In this document: one piece after another, positions 23,430 to 35,871 of the stretch | How positions within the stretch are numbered: the stretch's first letter is position 1 | Layout: each line of letters opens with the position of its first letter | Source of the DNA: Sambucus nigra | Taxonomy: Eukaryota; Streptophyta; Magnoliopsida; Dipsacales; Adoxaceae | DNA length: 64,000 nucleotides | Direction: 5' to 3' | NCBI GenBank assembly: GCA_949130495.1 | Contig: OX422211.1 | Coordinates: 535,714,017 to 535,778,016, forward strand | The notes under the pieces: model-generated | Databases searched by the model: none | What the model saw: the letters and a program-made list of their open reading frames with translations, nothing else | What the model was told of the DNA's origin: nothing | Program-made: the position numbers and the translations under genes

Positions 23430-25104
23430 TTAGTTTCCCTTCTTTTAACATTTTTTCAATCTCATCTTTTAGAGAAAAGCATTTTTCCGTCACGTGGCCA
23501 TGGTCTTGGTGAAATTCACACCACAGGTTTTTGTTCCTCTTGTTGGGGCTGCCCTCAACTTATCAGGCCACTTCATGGATCGGTCACTCTTTATCTCATT
23601 GAGAATATTTTCACAGCTGACCGTTAGAGGGGTGTAACCAACGAACTTGTCGTCCGTAGACCTCTTCTTCCCCTCCTTGTTCTTCTTAGGGTACTTACCC
23701 CTGAAGTGCCTCCTCTTTCATCTTCATATTTTGCAGCCATCGCCTCTTCGACGTTCATCACCTTTCCTGTTGTTGACAACAGTTCAGCCATCATCCTCGA
23801 AGGGTCTTCTATAAGCTTCCACAGTAGCTTTCCCTTCTGGAGTCCTCCAATGAGAGCGGTCATGGCTATGCTCTCCTCATAGTCTTCAACCTCTAACTTT
23901 TCTTTATTAAATCTGGCTATGTAGTCACTTAGACTCTCATTCTTCCCCTGCTTAACATAGAGCAGGTGTGTGGTCTTCTTCTGTAACCTTACCCCAAAGC
24001 AAAAGTTATGGATAAATCGGTCTGCCAACTCCTTAAAGCTTTCAATGAAGCTTTTTGGGAGAGACATGTACCAGACATGCGCAGCCCCAGTCGGAGTACT
24101 AGAAAAGACACGACACCTCATCTCATCTAAGATAGAGTATATATCTTTCGCTGATTGATACATCTCAATATGATGAACTGGGTTGGTACTCCCGTCATAC
24201 CTTGGGGTGACCACAGGTGGCTTAAACTTGGATGGCGTTGGGAAGTTGACTATCTTCGCCACAAAGGGTGAGCCTATTGAGTATCCTTTCTGAAGAGGGT
24301 CCCGAATCTTCAGAATATCACCGATCTTATCCTCCAGCCACTGGATGGAGTCATTCCCGGGCCTCATAGGGTCGGCTTAGCCGAGGTTATCCTTTATCGC
24401 CTCTTTGAGGTGGACGGAGGGTTCTACTGCGGCAGGCCTGTGTCGGCTGTTTACTTCCCCCTGAATGTCGTCCCATCCTTGGGGTCAGCCCCCATGGGGT
24501 CGACCATCTGTTGCCTCCCTTTTGAACCTCGCAGCACTCCTTGATCTGGACAACTTTTTTCGCAGGTCATTTACTGGGCCCAGCCTCTCAAAGGCGTACC
24601 CCCTGCTCAAGCGATCAAAAGCAGAGCCTCTCGGGTGATCGTTAGGATTTTGCCTCCCACACTTCCCTCTACTCTCCTGGAGAGGTCGTACAGTATTATT
24701 GGAGACCTCATACGGCTCCCAGCAGTCTATGGGGGCCTCCTCTCCCTCCAGATCATCATACTTGTCTTCAGGGCAAGGGTTTCCTTGCCTCCCCAGGCCT
24801 AAAATCTAGGGTCAGCAACATCCCTCCGCCGCTGTGGGGGTGGCAAGTCCTTGCGTGGTGCCTGGGGTGGTCCCCTGGCTTCATGCTGCCCTGGAGCTGC
24901 TGTCGGAGTAATCATCTCAGGTGAGACCCCTGGTGGTCTTAGTATGTTCTATCTTAGAGCCGTGAACTACTCCTGCATGATCCGCTGGCTTGCTGCCAGA
25001 GACTTCAAGGCTTCCGCCACATCAGCGATCTCAGACTGAGGTGGTGGTTGACTGGAATTGGGTCCAACTCTAATATCTGGTGAAGGAAGTGGTGGTGGCG
25101 GCAT
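23430..25104 (-). pseudogene. Gag of the innermost Tat element
   Basis: Gag forms the particle that holds the RNA. A likely start is the ATG at 25104-25102, opening MPPPPLPSP and soon followed by RIMQE, TAG, FTALR, TAG; both stops fall where Gln is plausible. The core is open from 24367 to 23624: FPTPSKFKPPVVTPRYDGST and HIEMYQSAKDIYSI, then RVFSSTPTGAAHVWYMSLPK and RFIHNF, LSDYIARFNKEK and AMTALIGGLQKG. This is the retrotransposon Gag (PF03732-type) fold. The end of the open part turns Arg-rich out of frame. A zinc knuckle is not evident. Confidence 0.8.
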
Positions 25105-25280
25105 CTCCTATGCCATGTGTTTAAGCTATCAAAAGATGAACTGAAGAAAAGACTGGTGATCTTAAGAACCTTAATGGGTCTCTTTCAATGGTGAAACATC
25201 TCCTCTCAGGGGGAGAACTGGTTCACCACCAGAGTGCCCAATGAGGTCAAGCTGTACAAAGGAAGAGATGTCTTCTCCTT

Positions 25281-25296
25281 CCTACAGACGGCGCCA
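25281..25296 (-). promoter_or_regulatory. Primer-binding site of the innermost Tat element
   Basis: The minus strand reads TGGCGCCGTCTGTAGG three bases after the 5' LTR end at 25300. TGG at the start pairs with the CCA end of a tRNA. I do not assign the tRNA. Confidence 0.85.
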
Positions 25297-25299
25297 AAC

Positions 25300-26310
25300 T
25301 GATGATGATGAAATCTAGCAGCACCAGATAAGTTATGATGAGCTCAAACAGTAATAACAATGGCAGCCATGGAGATGTATATGTGTGAGTATATAGAAGG
25401 AGATGAGTATAAGAGGAATGAGACAATGATGTTTAGTGGTTCAGCCAATTATGCCTACATCCACTGTGAGTGTGTGATCCACTAAGTATGGGCACTAATG
25501 GCCTTGGATTCAATGCACATAAGCTCACTTTCTCTCTCTACTCTGTGTATAAGAAGATTTGTTGCTAGGGTTACAAACTATCGATCCATCCATGTAGGGT
25601 TATAGGTGACAAGTATATATAGGTCTTGGGGGGTGTAGTGTACCCCCCAAGTATGCATGGTGCATGTGAATGATGATCTAGCCAATATCTTATTGACACC
25701 TGTAGATGCCAAATGATGACATAATATTCCCTCACGGGAGGGGGTGATATTGTTATAACGGTCTTCCACGTGCCATGTGATCCTCACGCGCACTATTCCA
25801 TGCATTTCCCAAACCACGCGTTGTGATGATATCACCCTCGGCTTATGATATGAGGCCGAGGGCAAAGTTCCCTCTGGCAGTGAGTCTAGCCTAATTTAGG
25901 CCTCGTACTGTCGTACCCTCGGAGGGTCGTCTGGGCCTGATGGAGGGTCGACCCCTTGGAGGGTCATCTGGGCCTGGTGAGGGGTCGGCCCCTTGGAGGG
26001 TCATCTGAGCCTGATGGAGGGTCGGCCCCTTGGAGGGTCGTCTAGGACTGGTGAGGAGGTCAGCCCCTTAAAGGGTCGTTTGAGCCTAATGGAGGGTCGG
26101 CCCCTTGGAGGGTCGTCTGGGACTGATGAGGGGTCGTCCCCTTGGAGGGTCGTCTGAGCCTGATGGAGGGTCGGCCCCTTGGAGGGTCGTCTGGGACTAG
26201 TGAGGGTTCGGCCCCTTGAAAGGTCGTATGGGGCCTGATGAGGGGTCATCCTGGGCCCGCCCAAGTGTATTACGCCCTCGGCCCGACCGTGGGTATATAT
26301 AGGTATATCA
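25300..26310 (-). repeat. 5' LTR of the innermost Tat element
   Basis: Partner of 13524-14538. Plus-strand ends are TGATGATGATG and GTATATCA. The minus-strand TATA core (about 25613-25623) would start transcription toward the primer site. The right part (25915-26262) is the 38-bp GC-rich array. It is followed at once by the CTAAC duplication (26311-26315). Confidence 0.92.
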
Positions 26311-26315
26311 CTAAC
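26311..26315. repeat. Target-site duplication, right (CTAAC)
   Basis: Exact copy of 13519-13523. Confidence 0.92.
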
Positions 26316-27970
26316 CAATCCATACCCAGGAAAAATCACGCTTCCTTAACACTCAAAATGAGTAAATCTAATAAAGTATGCCCTTTCAGTTTTCACACCT
26401 GCTCCCCTGCAGATAGGACCAAAGAGTGCCCTGTTACCCCGTGGTAACCATATTCTTAATAGTAACACTACTGTACACCCACCAAACTCGTCCCCCATGC
26501 GAATATAGTGCTAACAAGAATATTGTGATGACTTGTGTCACGAAATTCACCTCATCTATCCGAGGATAAAACTCATACTTCCACTCGCCTATCCACCGGC
26601 GACCCGAATGGTTCCTGGACATAATATTCCCATACGACCAAACCAAAATTTTGCAATTGTTGTTCCTACTGGGCATTCCCTTCTATCCCCTGCCTCACTG
26701 TGGACATAATCAATTGTTGTGGTTTCGCTTCCACACATAAGACACCTCCCTATGTCAATCCCCTGCCTCTGGCCCAAATGGCCATGTTGGGGTTTTCCTT
26801 CTCGCGCACTTAGTAGTCTTGACCCTAGGTGTTACCCCCGTCGTCCCTTAGGCTTCCCTAGCCCTATGGGACTCGTTATTAGCCTCGATGACCGGGATCA
26901 AATCCACTGTCAATAGGTAGAAATTTTCCTTAATTTAAAATGGCAAGATGGGTCCCTTACTAGGTATACCCTTCCATCGTACTTCACTAGCACCATTAAA
27001 TCTCATTTCGTTCTTAGGTTAAACTCTATAACCTCATTGGCTCCTGTATCTTAGAAGCATTAATGTAAGCTGGTAAACAAAAGATATTGACAACTTCAAC
27101 ACTAGTCATCCTAGTCGGATTTCCCCTCCACTATTGTGTATTCTCACACGGTTCATTATCCATTTGTGGGTTCCTTTATCGTTCTCCATATCTCCTTCAT
27201 CGGTTACGAAGTTCGCTTATACAATTTATCGTCTCTCTCACGATAAGTTACAATCTTACCCATTTCATAAATTCTGAAATTTCGCTCGCATCCTTATTGG
27301 AATAGCGGATGGACGATCTTATGATCACACCGTACCCAAAATTTCTCATTTGACTCCGTACTTTCTCCTTCATACATGGTGACTGACTCTCTTACCACTA
27401 CAACACCGCCCCACTGGGCCAAAAATTTTATTCAAAATTTAGTTCTGAGTGCCGCCGCACACCACCCTACACAATTGTCTTTGGGTTATCTCTTCCCATT
27501 GACTTATCACGCTACTCCGCTAATCGAATCCTTATATGGCCCTTCCAAAAGGTTCCTTCCACACTTTCCCCACCCCTTGCTAACTACGCCGAGTGAGACT
27601 CAAGGTGTACCACCGTTATTTACAACAGTACTTTGGGAGACTAGGGCTCTCGGGTGATTATTCTTTCCCCACTGGCCTGAACAACAATTAAGGTGATTCC
27701 TATCATGATCACCATTTCCAGAATACCCCATGTATTCTGTTGAGCCTCTCCTCCGTCAATCCTCCTCTGACCCTCGTTGGTCGCCGAAAGAATATTCAGT
27801 ATACAAAGCCCAACCGAACTCGTGTATGAATCACATCACTATACTTAATAGCAGAAGAACATGAGTCGCATACGTAGAGGAATACAACAATCCTATCATA
27901 AGGCTCTTCATCAAAGAATGCTAAGCCAAAATGTGAAAAGCCGCACAGATCCTAAGGACACTAGAACCTG
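26316..27970 (-). other. Decayed 5' interior of the middle chromovirus
   Basis: It should hold leader and gag. The minus strand near 26777-26690 reads CLMCGSE and, later, RRECP, which may be a broken Gag zinc knuckle. No longer motif can be followed and no open frame stands out. Confidence 0.45.
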
Positions 27971-27984
27971 ATGCTCTGATACCA
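27971..27984 (-). promoter_or_regulatory. Primer-binding site of the middle chromovirus (initiator Met tRNA)
   Basis: The minus strand reads TGGTATCAGAGCAT two bases after the LTR end. This is the standard complement of the 3' end of plant initiator-Met tRNA, used by most chromoviruses. Confidence 0.95.
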
Positions 27985-27986
27985 TC

Positions 27987-29385
27987 TGTGACACCCCGCC
28001 TAATTAAACCCCGGGTGATCAATCCCAAATTAAATTAGAATAGGTTTCTCAGTTGGTTCATTCTTAGCATCACTGTCGAAACGTTTTAATTACCAACCAC
28101 CTAAGTGAAATTAGACTGGTGCCAAAATTTCATCTTTCATTAATTCAATGAATTAATCATGCGAAAATAAAGTATTAACAATCACGAGCTAACTGAATCC
28201 AACCATCACATTTAAATAAGAAACTGTCCGAATAAACCATCGGCTAAAATCCAACACAAATGTAAATACAGACAATAATGGATCTCAAGTATCTAAAGCA
28301 AATACTAAATAAAACTGCGAGCAACATGCTCGGATATCTAATAGAAAATCCCTACACTAGGAATAGAAGGAATAGAGGCGCCTATCCAAATCTTGCAACA
28401 TCCACATATGTTGCAGTAGCGAATCCCTGGAATGAATCAAGCTTGGCATCCCTGTGACTGGATACCTAAAAGGTTTTGAAAATATTTTATAGCAAGGGTT
28501 AGAACCCAAAACATTTTGAAAATATTTAGCAAATGATTAACTTGCAGTAATAAAATATGCATGAATGCGCTTCATATTTTAATTAGTGTCGCACTCCCAT
28601 GAGGATAGAATCACCCCTCGACAAATGTGCACACCTAACGCCACCTTTATATCCCACTTGGTCCTCTACCCCGAAGCTAGATACTTAATATAACTCTCGT
28701 CAATCTCCCTACTCAATCCCGAGTATTTTAAACGCATGATTTATAAGTTATTTACCACCTTAGCTTAGTTAATCATATTTCCTTGAAAGCCATATAATGT
28801 TCACTAGTTATATAAATAATACCATTTTCTCCATGTATTTGAATTATCCGTATATAATTATTTACCCCATTATATACGTAAAGTTATCTTACAACAATCA
28901 CACGTATGTTGAATATGAATATACCCCATATATAATTACTTGCAATACACTATATGTATTTAATGACTCATATATAACAATCTATCCCATTATCTACGTA
29001 GAGCCATATTATAACATTCACACATATGTTGAATATAAAAATAACCCATCCTCCCGAGTAATAACTCACCGGATGTATTCTCTAAAGTGCTATTCCACTT
29101 GATGTACTCGCATCACCTAGTTACCCTAAGTTAGAATCGCTCACTAACTTGGCCAAATAAAGACATAATGGAGGCGGTCATATTCCTTCCCTAAAAGTGA
29201 AATAAGCCCCTCACCCATATAACGGAGGCTATGACATGGGGATATACTCTCCCTGCTCCTCAAGCCAGGGGATTCACCCACATCGCGCAACCTCCCTTGA
29301 TAGCACTAGAGTATATAAATTAAATAAATATCTAGTCATTGATATTTAATAACACACACACAATATATATACACTATCACAACAC

Positions 29386-29416
<31 letters not shown>

Positions 29417-31063
29417 ATTAGTTCTCGGCATTACCGTGCACAAAAATCCATAGCACTAGCCTAAAATTTCCGCGAGTATATAGTCCGACTCTAATTTAAT
29501 TAATTTACACATTAATTAATTAATTTCTTTTCCGAGTCTATGGTCCGACTCTAAATTAATTAATTTATTACCTTGGTGTCACTCAACCCATATACCTGGA
29601 CTCGCTTACGTGGCCCGAAATTAAATATCACCCGAGTCAAATCCCCGACTCCAAATTAATTAGTTTTCCTCTATCATTAATTCAAATGAGTAGTGTTTCC
29701 CTACTACTATACCCGAACTTATTCACCCATTCCGTTATTTTATTTCTTTGAATGTATTTCTCAAAATTCATTCGCAATGTGTCGCCCTTAATTCCCCCAC
29801 CACTCCCAATTATATCCCTTTATAATTATTAAGAATTTAATCTCATAATTAATTTTTCTCTCTTAATTATGCTAGGGGAAATTTGAAACTAAATCTTTAT
29901 CCCTATAAATCCCTAAGCCAAACTACCGAAAAACCTGAAGGGTCGATCGATCGACCCCCAGCCGTCGATCGATCGATCGAAAAGGTGGTTGTCTTCACCG
30001 AGACTCTGTTTCCACCATTAACGAAAACCTCCAAGTTCTATCCTTTCCCCTGGTCTAACCCAAGCACAATCAACACTATATCTACATAAGAATAGGATCA
30101 AGGCACCTTATAGAACTTCAAACTCAAATTAAATCTCACAATTTTCTACTTTTTTGAGTTGGGGAATTTCTGAGTTTTTACACGTTAAATCCAAATTCCA
30201 TCAATTCATCCCAATTTCATTCACAATTTCTACTGGATTTCACATTCAAATCAGATATCTATACTCAGAACCATGTAACACAATTAATTCTCACTTTGAA
30301 TTCATTCTAGTGTTCCATTAACAAAAACCCCATTTTATACCCATTTATACCCAAAAATGGATTTTGGTTTACACATCACTAAAATATGAATTGAATATCT
30401 CAATTAAACATCACAGCAAGTTAACCACTTGCCTTATGAGTTCGTAGGGTCTGATTCGAGTGTGATTCGCAAGGTTGATGATGAACTTCCAATAGGTTCC
30501 TTGCCTTGTCTCCCAAAAAAACTCCAATTTTGTAGCGAAATCACTCCCTATGGCTTCTTCTCCAAACCCTAGATTCTCCCTTGTGTTTTTTGTCGTTTTC
30601 CTTTTCTTAGATTTAGGTCTTAAAACACTAATCCCGTTTTTAGCCTAATGGGCGTAATTAAAATGGCCCAACTACCCCCATGTCGGCCCGGTCATACCCA
30701 AAAATGCCCCGTGACCCATTTACTACCCTTAGATACACTTGTCTGAGTATCTCGGCCCATCCGGACTCTACCGTGCACTCAAAATCGACATTGGAATTAA
30801 TTTATAAAAATCCTTATCTCACACCCAAATTATTCTATACCGACTCCCGACTGAGATAAAAAAATACCACGTCACGTTATGACGTAAATAAATTATTACT
30901 ATTCACTTAGTAATTAAATATCCCTAAATATTAACCATTCACTCTCCGATTAATATTTAAATAAATATTACCATAATTAATTCAATTAAATTACGACACA
31001 CAAGTAATTTAAAATTTCCTGAATTAATTAAATAATACATGCACAGAAATACGGGGTGTTACA
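27987..31063 (-). repeat. 5' LTR of the middle chromovirus
   Basis: About 3.08 kb, partner of 8230-11291. It differs by substitutions and by an expanded TA run (about 29387-29412) that is short in the other LTR. A plus-strand frame at 28797-29102 has no family match. Confidence 0.9.
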
Positions 31064-33070
31064 TTCAAGTCAGACGATTCATCAGTATCACTGCCTTTTG
31101 GAATTATCAGTGCTTTCCATTGCTTTCGTTAGTAGAAGCTCCACATCATTCTTATTATCTGTGTCCCAAGTGACTTCATCTTCAAAGAAGAAATCCAGCC
31201 TCGGTTTCATCTTTTTCTCCATGGGGTCGTACTATGGTTTGGGAAATCCGTAAAAGGGAAAGTCTTCACCTTGTGGTTCATTGCTTGAGTTGTTAAATTT
31301 TTCACCCCATCCGATTGAAATGATGTTATCTTTTCATGAAAAGACTATACACTCCATAAGCTCTACGGATTCATCAAATAGATTTTCCCTTTCAACACTA
31401 AACTATTGAAAGGAAGGGACTAGGCACCCTTGGAGTATCAAAGTCCTAAGCAGATCGAAGACAGTTTATAGGTATGACCCATTCATCAAATTGGCGGGCC
31501 CACTTTTGGGATTCTATAAATAAGGTGCTGATCTTTTCACAGTTGATAGTCATCTCAGAGGGAAATTTCAATCCAAAATTCTTAAAATGATCTAAAATCT
31601 TGGGAAGTTTTGTGCCTCCCCCTTCTGAAAGGGTAGAACGACAATACAGGCCCTGGTAAGTAATGATAGAGCTTGGTCGGCAGGGTTCTCAGGATGTACG
31701 TGAAAGGAAGGACATATTTTAAGGGTTTTAGGTGAGATGGTGGGTAGAATGGGTGTTTTGATGGGCTTTATTCTGGTTGAATGGTAGAATTATGGGTTTT
31801 CTTCTAACATGATGGCATTCACCCTGGTTTGGTGAGCTGGGAGAGAATTCTGAGTGGTATTGGGCTTAATATTGGTTGGTAGGGTAATAGTTTCCCTGTG
31901 TGTTCCGGTAACATTATTTAGATAAAAGCACTAATTAGTGGTGTGCCCGGAGATTTGGTGGAAGTTGCAATGGGTGTCATGTTTCAAATTCTAGGTTAGA
32001 GGATCTGGCAATTTTTGGGGTTCCAATGGTTTGATGAGGTTTCAGACAAGAAAGGATTGACAAGGGGGCATAAAATTAGGTATACTCTTTTTTTGCTCGA
32101 TTACAATGAATTTTGGGTGTTTAAGAGGTAGCAGGTTGGGAGATATTGTTGATGGTTGAGATTGAGGTGTTGACTGGCTTATAAAACTTTTGAGGTGTGA
32201 ATTGCCCAGTCAACCTTTTCGATTTGGATTCAGCTTTGTAATTTGTAACCCCTTCTTTAATTTTTACCCCAACCTCCTGAAGACTTTGAAATGAGGGTAG
32301 CACTGGCCTCCCATTGATGATCATATATGGGGTAAGAAGTTATTCTTTATGATGCTTACATGCTCTTCCTTTGACAATCAGTTTGCCACGGAAGTTGCTT
32401 TCTCACTTCACCTTTTAATAAAGTTGTTAACTGATTCACTCAGTTTTTGCTTGAGCAGCTCCAAGTCTCAACGGGTAACTTCTATCTATTCAATATATTT
32501 ATACTGAGTCGTGAAATTCCTAAATACATCTTCTCAACTACAAATTCAAGATTCTTTGAGGGATTGGAACCATTTTAAGGCACCTCCCTTGAGAGTTTAT
32601 TGGAACATCTTAGCCATTATCTCCTCTGACGCCTCGAGAAGAGTCATCACCCGATGGTAGCTGCGTAGGTGCATAATTGGAGGTATGTTGCCTCCGAACC
32701 TCTCGATGTCCACCATTTTGAACTTCTTCGATAGTCGATCTTTAGGATAGGAAGAGATGTGGATGTAGTCCATATAGTGACTATATAACTTAACCTGGTC
32801 GAACCTTTTAGACAGCAATCTAAGGTCTTCATCGACCTTGCTCAGCTCCTCTTCCATGGGATCTACTCACACTAGTAGATTACCCTCTAGCTGGGAAAAA
32901 TTCATTATTGGCAACTGAGTTGACAACAGTCCATTGATAGGTGGGGCACGTGGGGCATACTGGTACTTTTTAAGAACCCACACTAGTTTAGGAGCTTTTG
33001 GACTCATGGCAGGGAGAAAGAGCATTTTGGGCTCGGGAGCCTTGGGATTTTGCACCCATTGCCATTGCAT
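31064..33070 (-). pseudogene. Gag and protease region of Tat copy 1, right of the insertion
   Basis: The minus-strand frame 32857-32597 reads LSKKFKMVDIERFGG and MHLRSYHRVM, the Ogre/Tat Gag motif in which a KFKMP.F..Y.G segment is followed by HLR.Y...M. The frame 33070-32867 (PPINGLLSTQLPI) is its N-terminal side. The frame 32324-32121 (SFQSLQEVGVKIKEGV) resembles the Gag C-terminal segment before the basic end. The rest toward 31064 should be protease but is too broken to show its active site. Multiple stops separate the pieces. Confidence 0.65.
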
Positions 33071-35852
33071 TTCTTAAAAATCTTCCTGAAGATTGTCTAC
33101 CCTAGCACTGAGCTAGGCAAGGGATGCCATCAGATTTGGCTAAGCGTTTGCAGTCTTGTCAATATTGTCTATGAACAGCCTTCGAAGGGATTGCTCAAAT
33201 TCCAAAGAAGTAACAGAAGAAACGGTGGAGCTTCAGGGTGGTTTGGCAAAAGACATGAGCTAATTGGGAGCCAGGTCAAGATTGGGGTATCAGATCGCAC
33301 CTGAGAGGAAAAAAATATTTTTGCATCTATTTTTAAGGAAAGTGGAATTTTTTTGGTATATATGTTTTTTTGTTTTTTTAAAAGACAAGGGAGAAAATAT
33401 TTTTAGTAGTTTTTGAACAGGGATAAAAGGAAAATTCTCAGCATGGATATTATTATTGGGTTCCACTTGTATTATGTTCTACCTAGGGTGTAAAAAATGT
33501 CAGATATGATCCGAGTCTGGGGAAAATATAAGGTACATGATCCAAGACACGATTTGACTTGTTTCCAGACTCACGGATAGGATCCTATTTAAAAAAATGG
33601 GTAAAAAAGCACAAAAAATTGGGAGATAAGGTGACCCATAATTTCGACAGAGTTATGCATTGGAACCAAAAGACTAGGCATGAGTGTCCTAAGGTAAACG
33701 CCTATATGAGGTTGATGCATTGGTGGGTTAGTGGAAAAGTTCCCCCCTTTGGCATGACTTCCATGATATATCTCTTACCTACAAGGGTAATCATTTATAG
33801 GTACGTGTGGAAAAGCCATTTGATTTACCTAAGTGTACGTGAATTTACTCATGGTATACCTCATGAATACGGTACACGTGAGAGTGAATTCGATATACTC
33901 AATATAAGTGAACGAGTTTCCTGTTATATACCTCGTGTCATGAGTTTGGTCAAGCAGTATGATGTGGGGGGAATTATTCAATATACATCAAAGGTACTAG
34001 GCCAATGGAAGATGGCAATCATATCTCTTGATTAACCATGCCCCACGGGACTGGCACCCATCACGAAGTGACCCCCTAGTAGCGGATAAAATTTTGGTCA
34101 ATATTTCAAAATCAAGTGACTTAGTGTGCAAGAATGCACGAGTCTTCATTAGTACTTTATGGAAATTTTTATGTATGATAAACGAGAGAAATACTACCAC
34201 TATGAGGGAGAGAATAAGATATACAAGTAGCATGGACTAAAAGGGATAAACGTGGAGAGTAAAACTAGCAAGTATGTACATGAAGCATGGAGACTATACA
34301 AATCACGGTGATAGGCATAAAATATGATACATTTGAATATACACACTGTGGAGGGGTGTTCCCCCACATGGATGATTAACTTAACCAAATGAATTGATCG
34401 ACTACAGAGAAAGATTCCCCACAAACACTCTTCGAAGATTCTCCATACAAGTAGCTCGTAGGACCCACCCTGAAGGCTCCTCATCAGTACATAGCTCGCA
34501 GCGCTCTACCTCGAAGAGCCTCCAACTGACCTGGCTCGAAAGACCCATCTCGAAGAACAAAGGTCACCCGTATAACAATAGTTTGTAATAAGAAGTAGAA
34601 TTTGTTTATATACTTTATCTTATGAATGTATATGTTGAGTGGGGGCGCTTGGTACCCATGAGGGACCATGCCTGGCAGGGCATGGGGGATCTTTCATGCT
34701 CTATCAAGCTATCTCCTCCTGGGAACTTCGTAGGGACATGGTTTGGAGGATTGAGAAAAAGGCAACATTGGGAGTTATTACCAACCCTCTAGGCACACTT
34801 GGAAAAAACATCACCGAGGAAAAATGTCACTCGAGCTCACTCATTGCTTACTTATTATAGTGAACTTCCTCGAGTCATTCGATCCCCTCAATACTTGCTC
34901 CTTAAAGGTCACCTCCTTGAGGTACCTCGGGTGTAAACCCGTCTGACTGATGTGACTTGATACCAAACAACAGCCACTGTTTGAACCACTCCCTGACGTC
35001 ATGATGCTTGACATTTAGGAACTCAATAATACATCACTCAAGTCCCTTTATCCTTAGGATGGTAGGTCTAGGTCACCAAATCTGACCGTATAGCCATCCT
35101 AGAGTAAGTCGTAAGCTGACAAGTCATATCCTTCATTAATGACTGCTATACTTCCAACCAATAGAATGTTTTCCCTCCAAAACCAACAGATCCTATGCAT
35201 TAAATGCAGTATCTCATGCATTTAATTTACCAGGCCAAAGGGATTGAGGGCATGCTGACTCGAGCAACCTCTCCCTCTATATAAATAAGACCGAAACAAA
35301 ACAAAGGGGAGAGGCATCCAGAACCTAGAATTTCTACCTAAATTCCCTCATACTAGAGATCCATGTGATTATGTGTGAGTGAATAGATCATGTGGATATA
35401 TACAAGTGGTAGAAATATGGAAGTGTGTGCTAGTGAGACTAAGCATGGATATCTACAAAGGGCGTATGAAACATGTGAGTAAGCATGAAGATATATATGA
35501 GTGAGAACAATGTGATAGTGTGTGTTAGTGTGACTAAGCATGGATATCTACAAGTGACGCGGTTCACGTGCAAGTGTGATCAAGTGGAGTGAAACAAGGT
35601 GACTATATACAAGTGAGTTAAGGGTGAAACATGTGATAGGGATATGATATATACATGTGATAAAAAAAAAGAGCCTACTAAAGAGAAAGATATAAACATC
35701 ATGATATGAACAAGGAATATATACAACATACAGTATGAGAGTGAGAAGAACATACAAGTGGAGGCATATGTACACATGTGGAAAATTATAGAGAGAAAAG
35801 AGCAAAGGAAACAAAACCCATGTGAAATAGAGTCTAGTCCTGTAAGAAATAG
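33071..35852. other. Leader of Tat copy 1 or a further insertion, unrecognised
   Basis: A long stretch between gag and the primer site without a recognised domain. The longest frame (33559-34035, plus, about 158 codons) starts with TTG, not ATG, and matches no family I know. A plus-strand TATA-like CTATATAAATA lies at about 35277-35288 behind a region (34636-35270) that could be the U3 part of an unrelated solo LTR. Around 35425-35550 a segment of about 95 bp, with the core AAGCATGGATATCTACAA, is duplicated. Confidence 0.4.
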
Positions 35853-35870
35853 TCCCCAACAGAGTTGCCT
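35853..35870 (-). promoter_or_regulatory. Primer-binding site of Tat copy 1
   Basis: The minus strand reads AGGCAACTCTGTTGGGGA, close to the TGGCGACTCTGCTGGGGA site common in Tat/Ogre elements, with three differences. It lies one base from the LTR end at 35872. Confidence 0.7.
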
Positions 35871-35871
35871 C

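Larger units (their letters stand above)
13524..26310 (-). mobile_element. Innermost Tat-group element with an antisense spliced gene, about 12.8 kb
   Basis: On the minus strand: 5' LTR (25300-26310), primer site (25281-25296), gag (from 25104), protease, RT, RNase H, integrase (to 19311), a 13-copy array, an antisense three-exon gene (15389-17375 on the plus strand), polypurine tract (14539-14550) and 3' LTR (13524-14538). The element is structurally complete with a perfect target duplication and LTRs about 95% alike by eye. Gag, protease, RT and integrase each carry a few stops or frameshifts and the integrase Glu is replaced. It is therefore a recently active but now disabled copy. The antisense gene assigns it to the Tat group, and the primer site differs from that of Tat copies 1 and 2, so it is a different family. 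Confidence 0.9.
8230..31063 (-). mobile_element. Nested Tekay/Del-type chromovirus (middle layer)
   Basis: LTRs at 8230-11291 and 27987-31063 begin TGTGACAC and end GGGGTGTTACA. The primer site at 27971-27984 reads TGGTATCAGAGCAT on the minus strand, complementary to initiator-Met tRNA. The polypurine tract is at 11292-11304. An integrase GPY/F domain and chromodomain remnant sit next to the 3' LTR, the usual chromovirus end. After subtracting the innermost insert only about 3.9 kb of interior remains, too short for a full gag-pol, and I see no RT motif. It is either an internally deleted or a non-autonomous copy. Confidence 0.85.
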
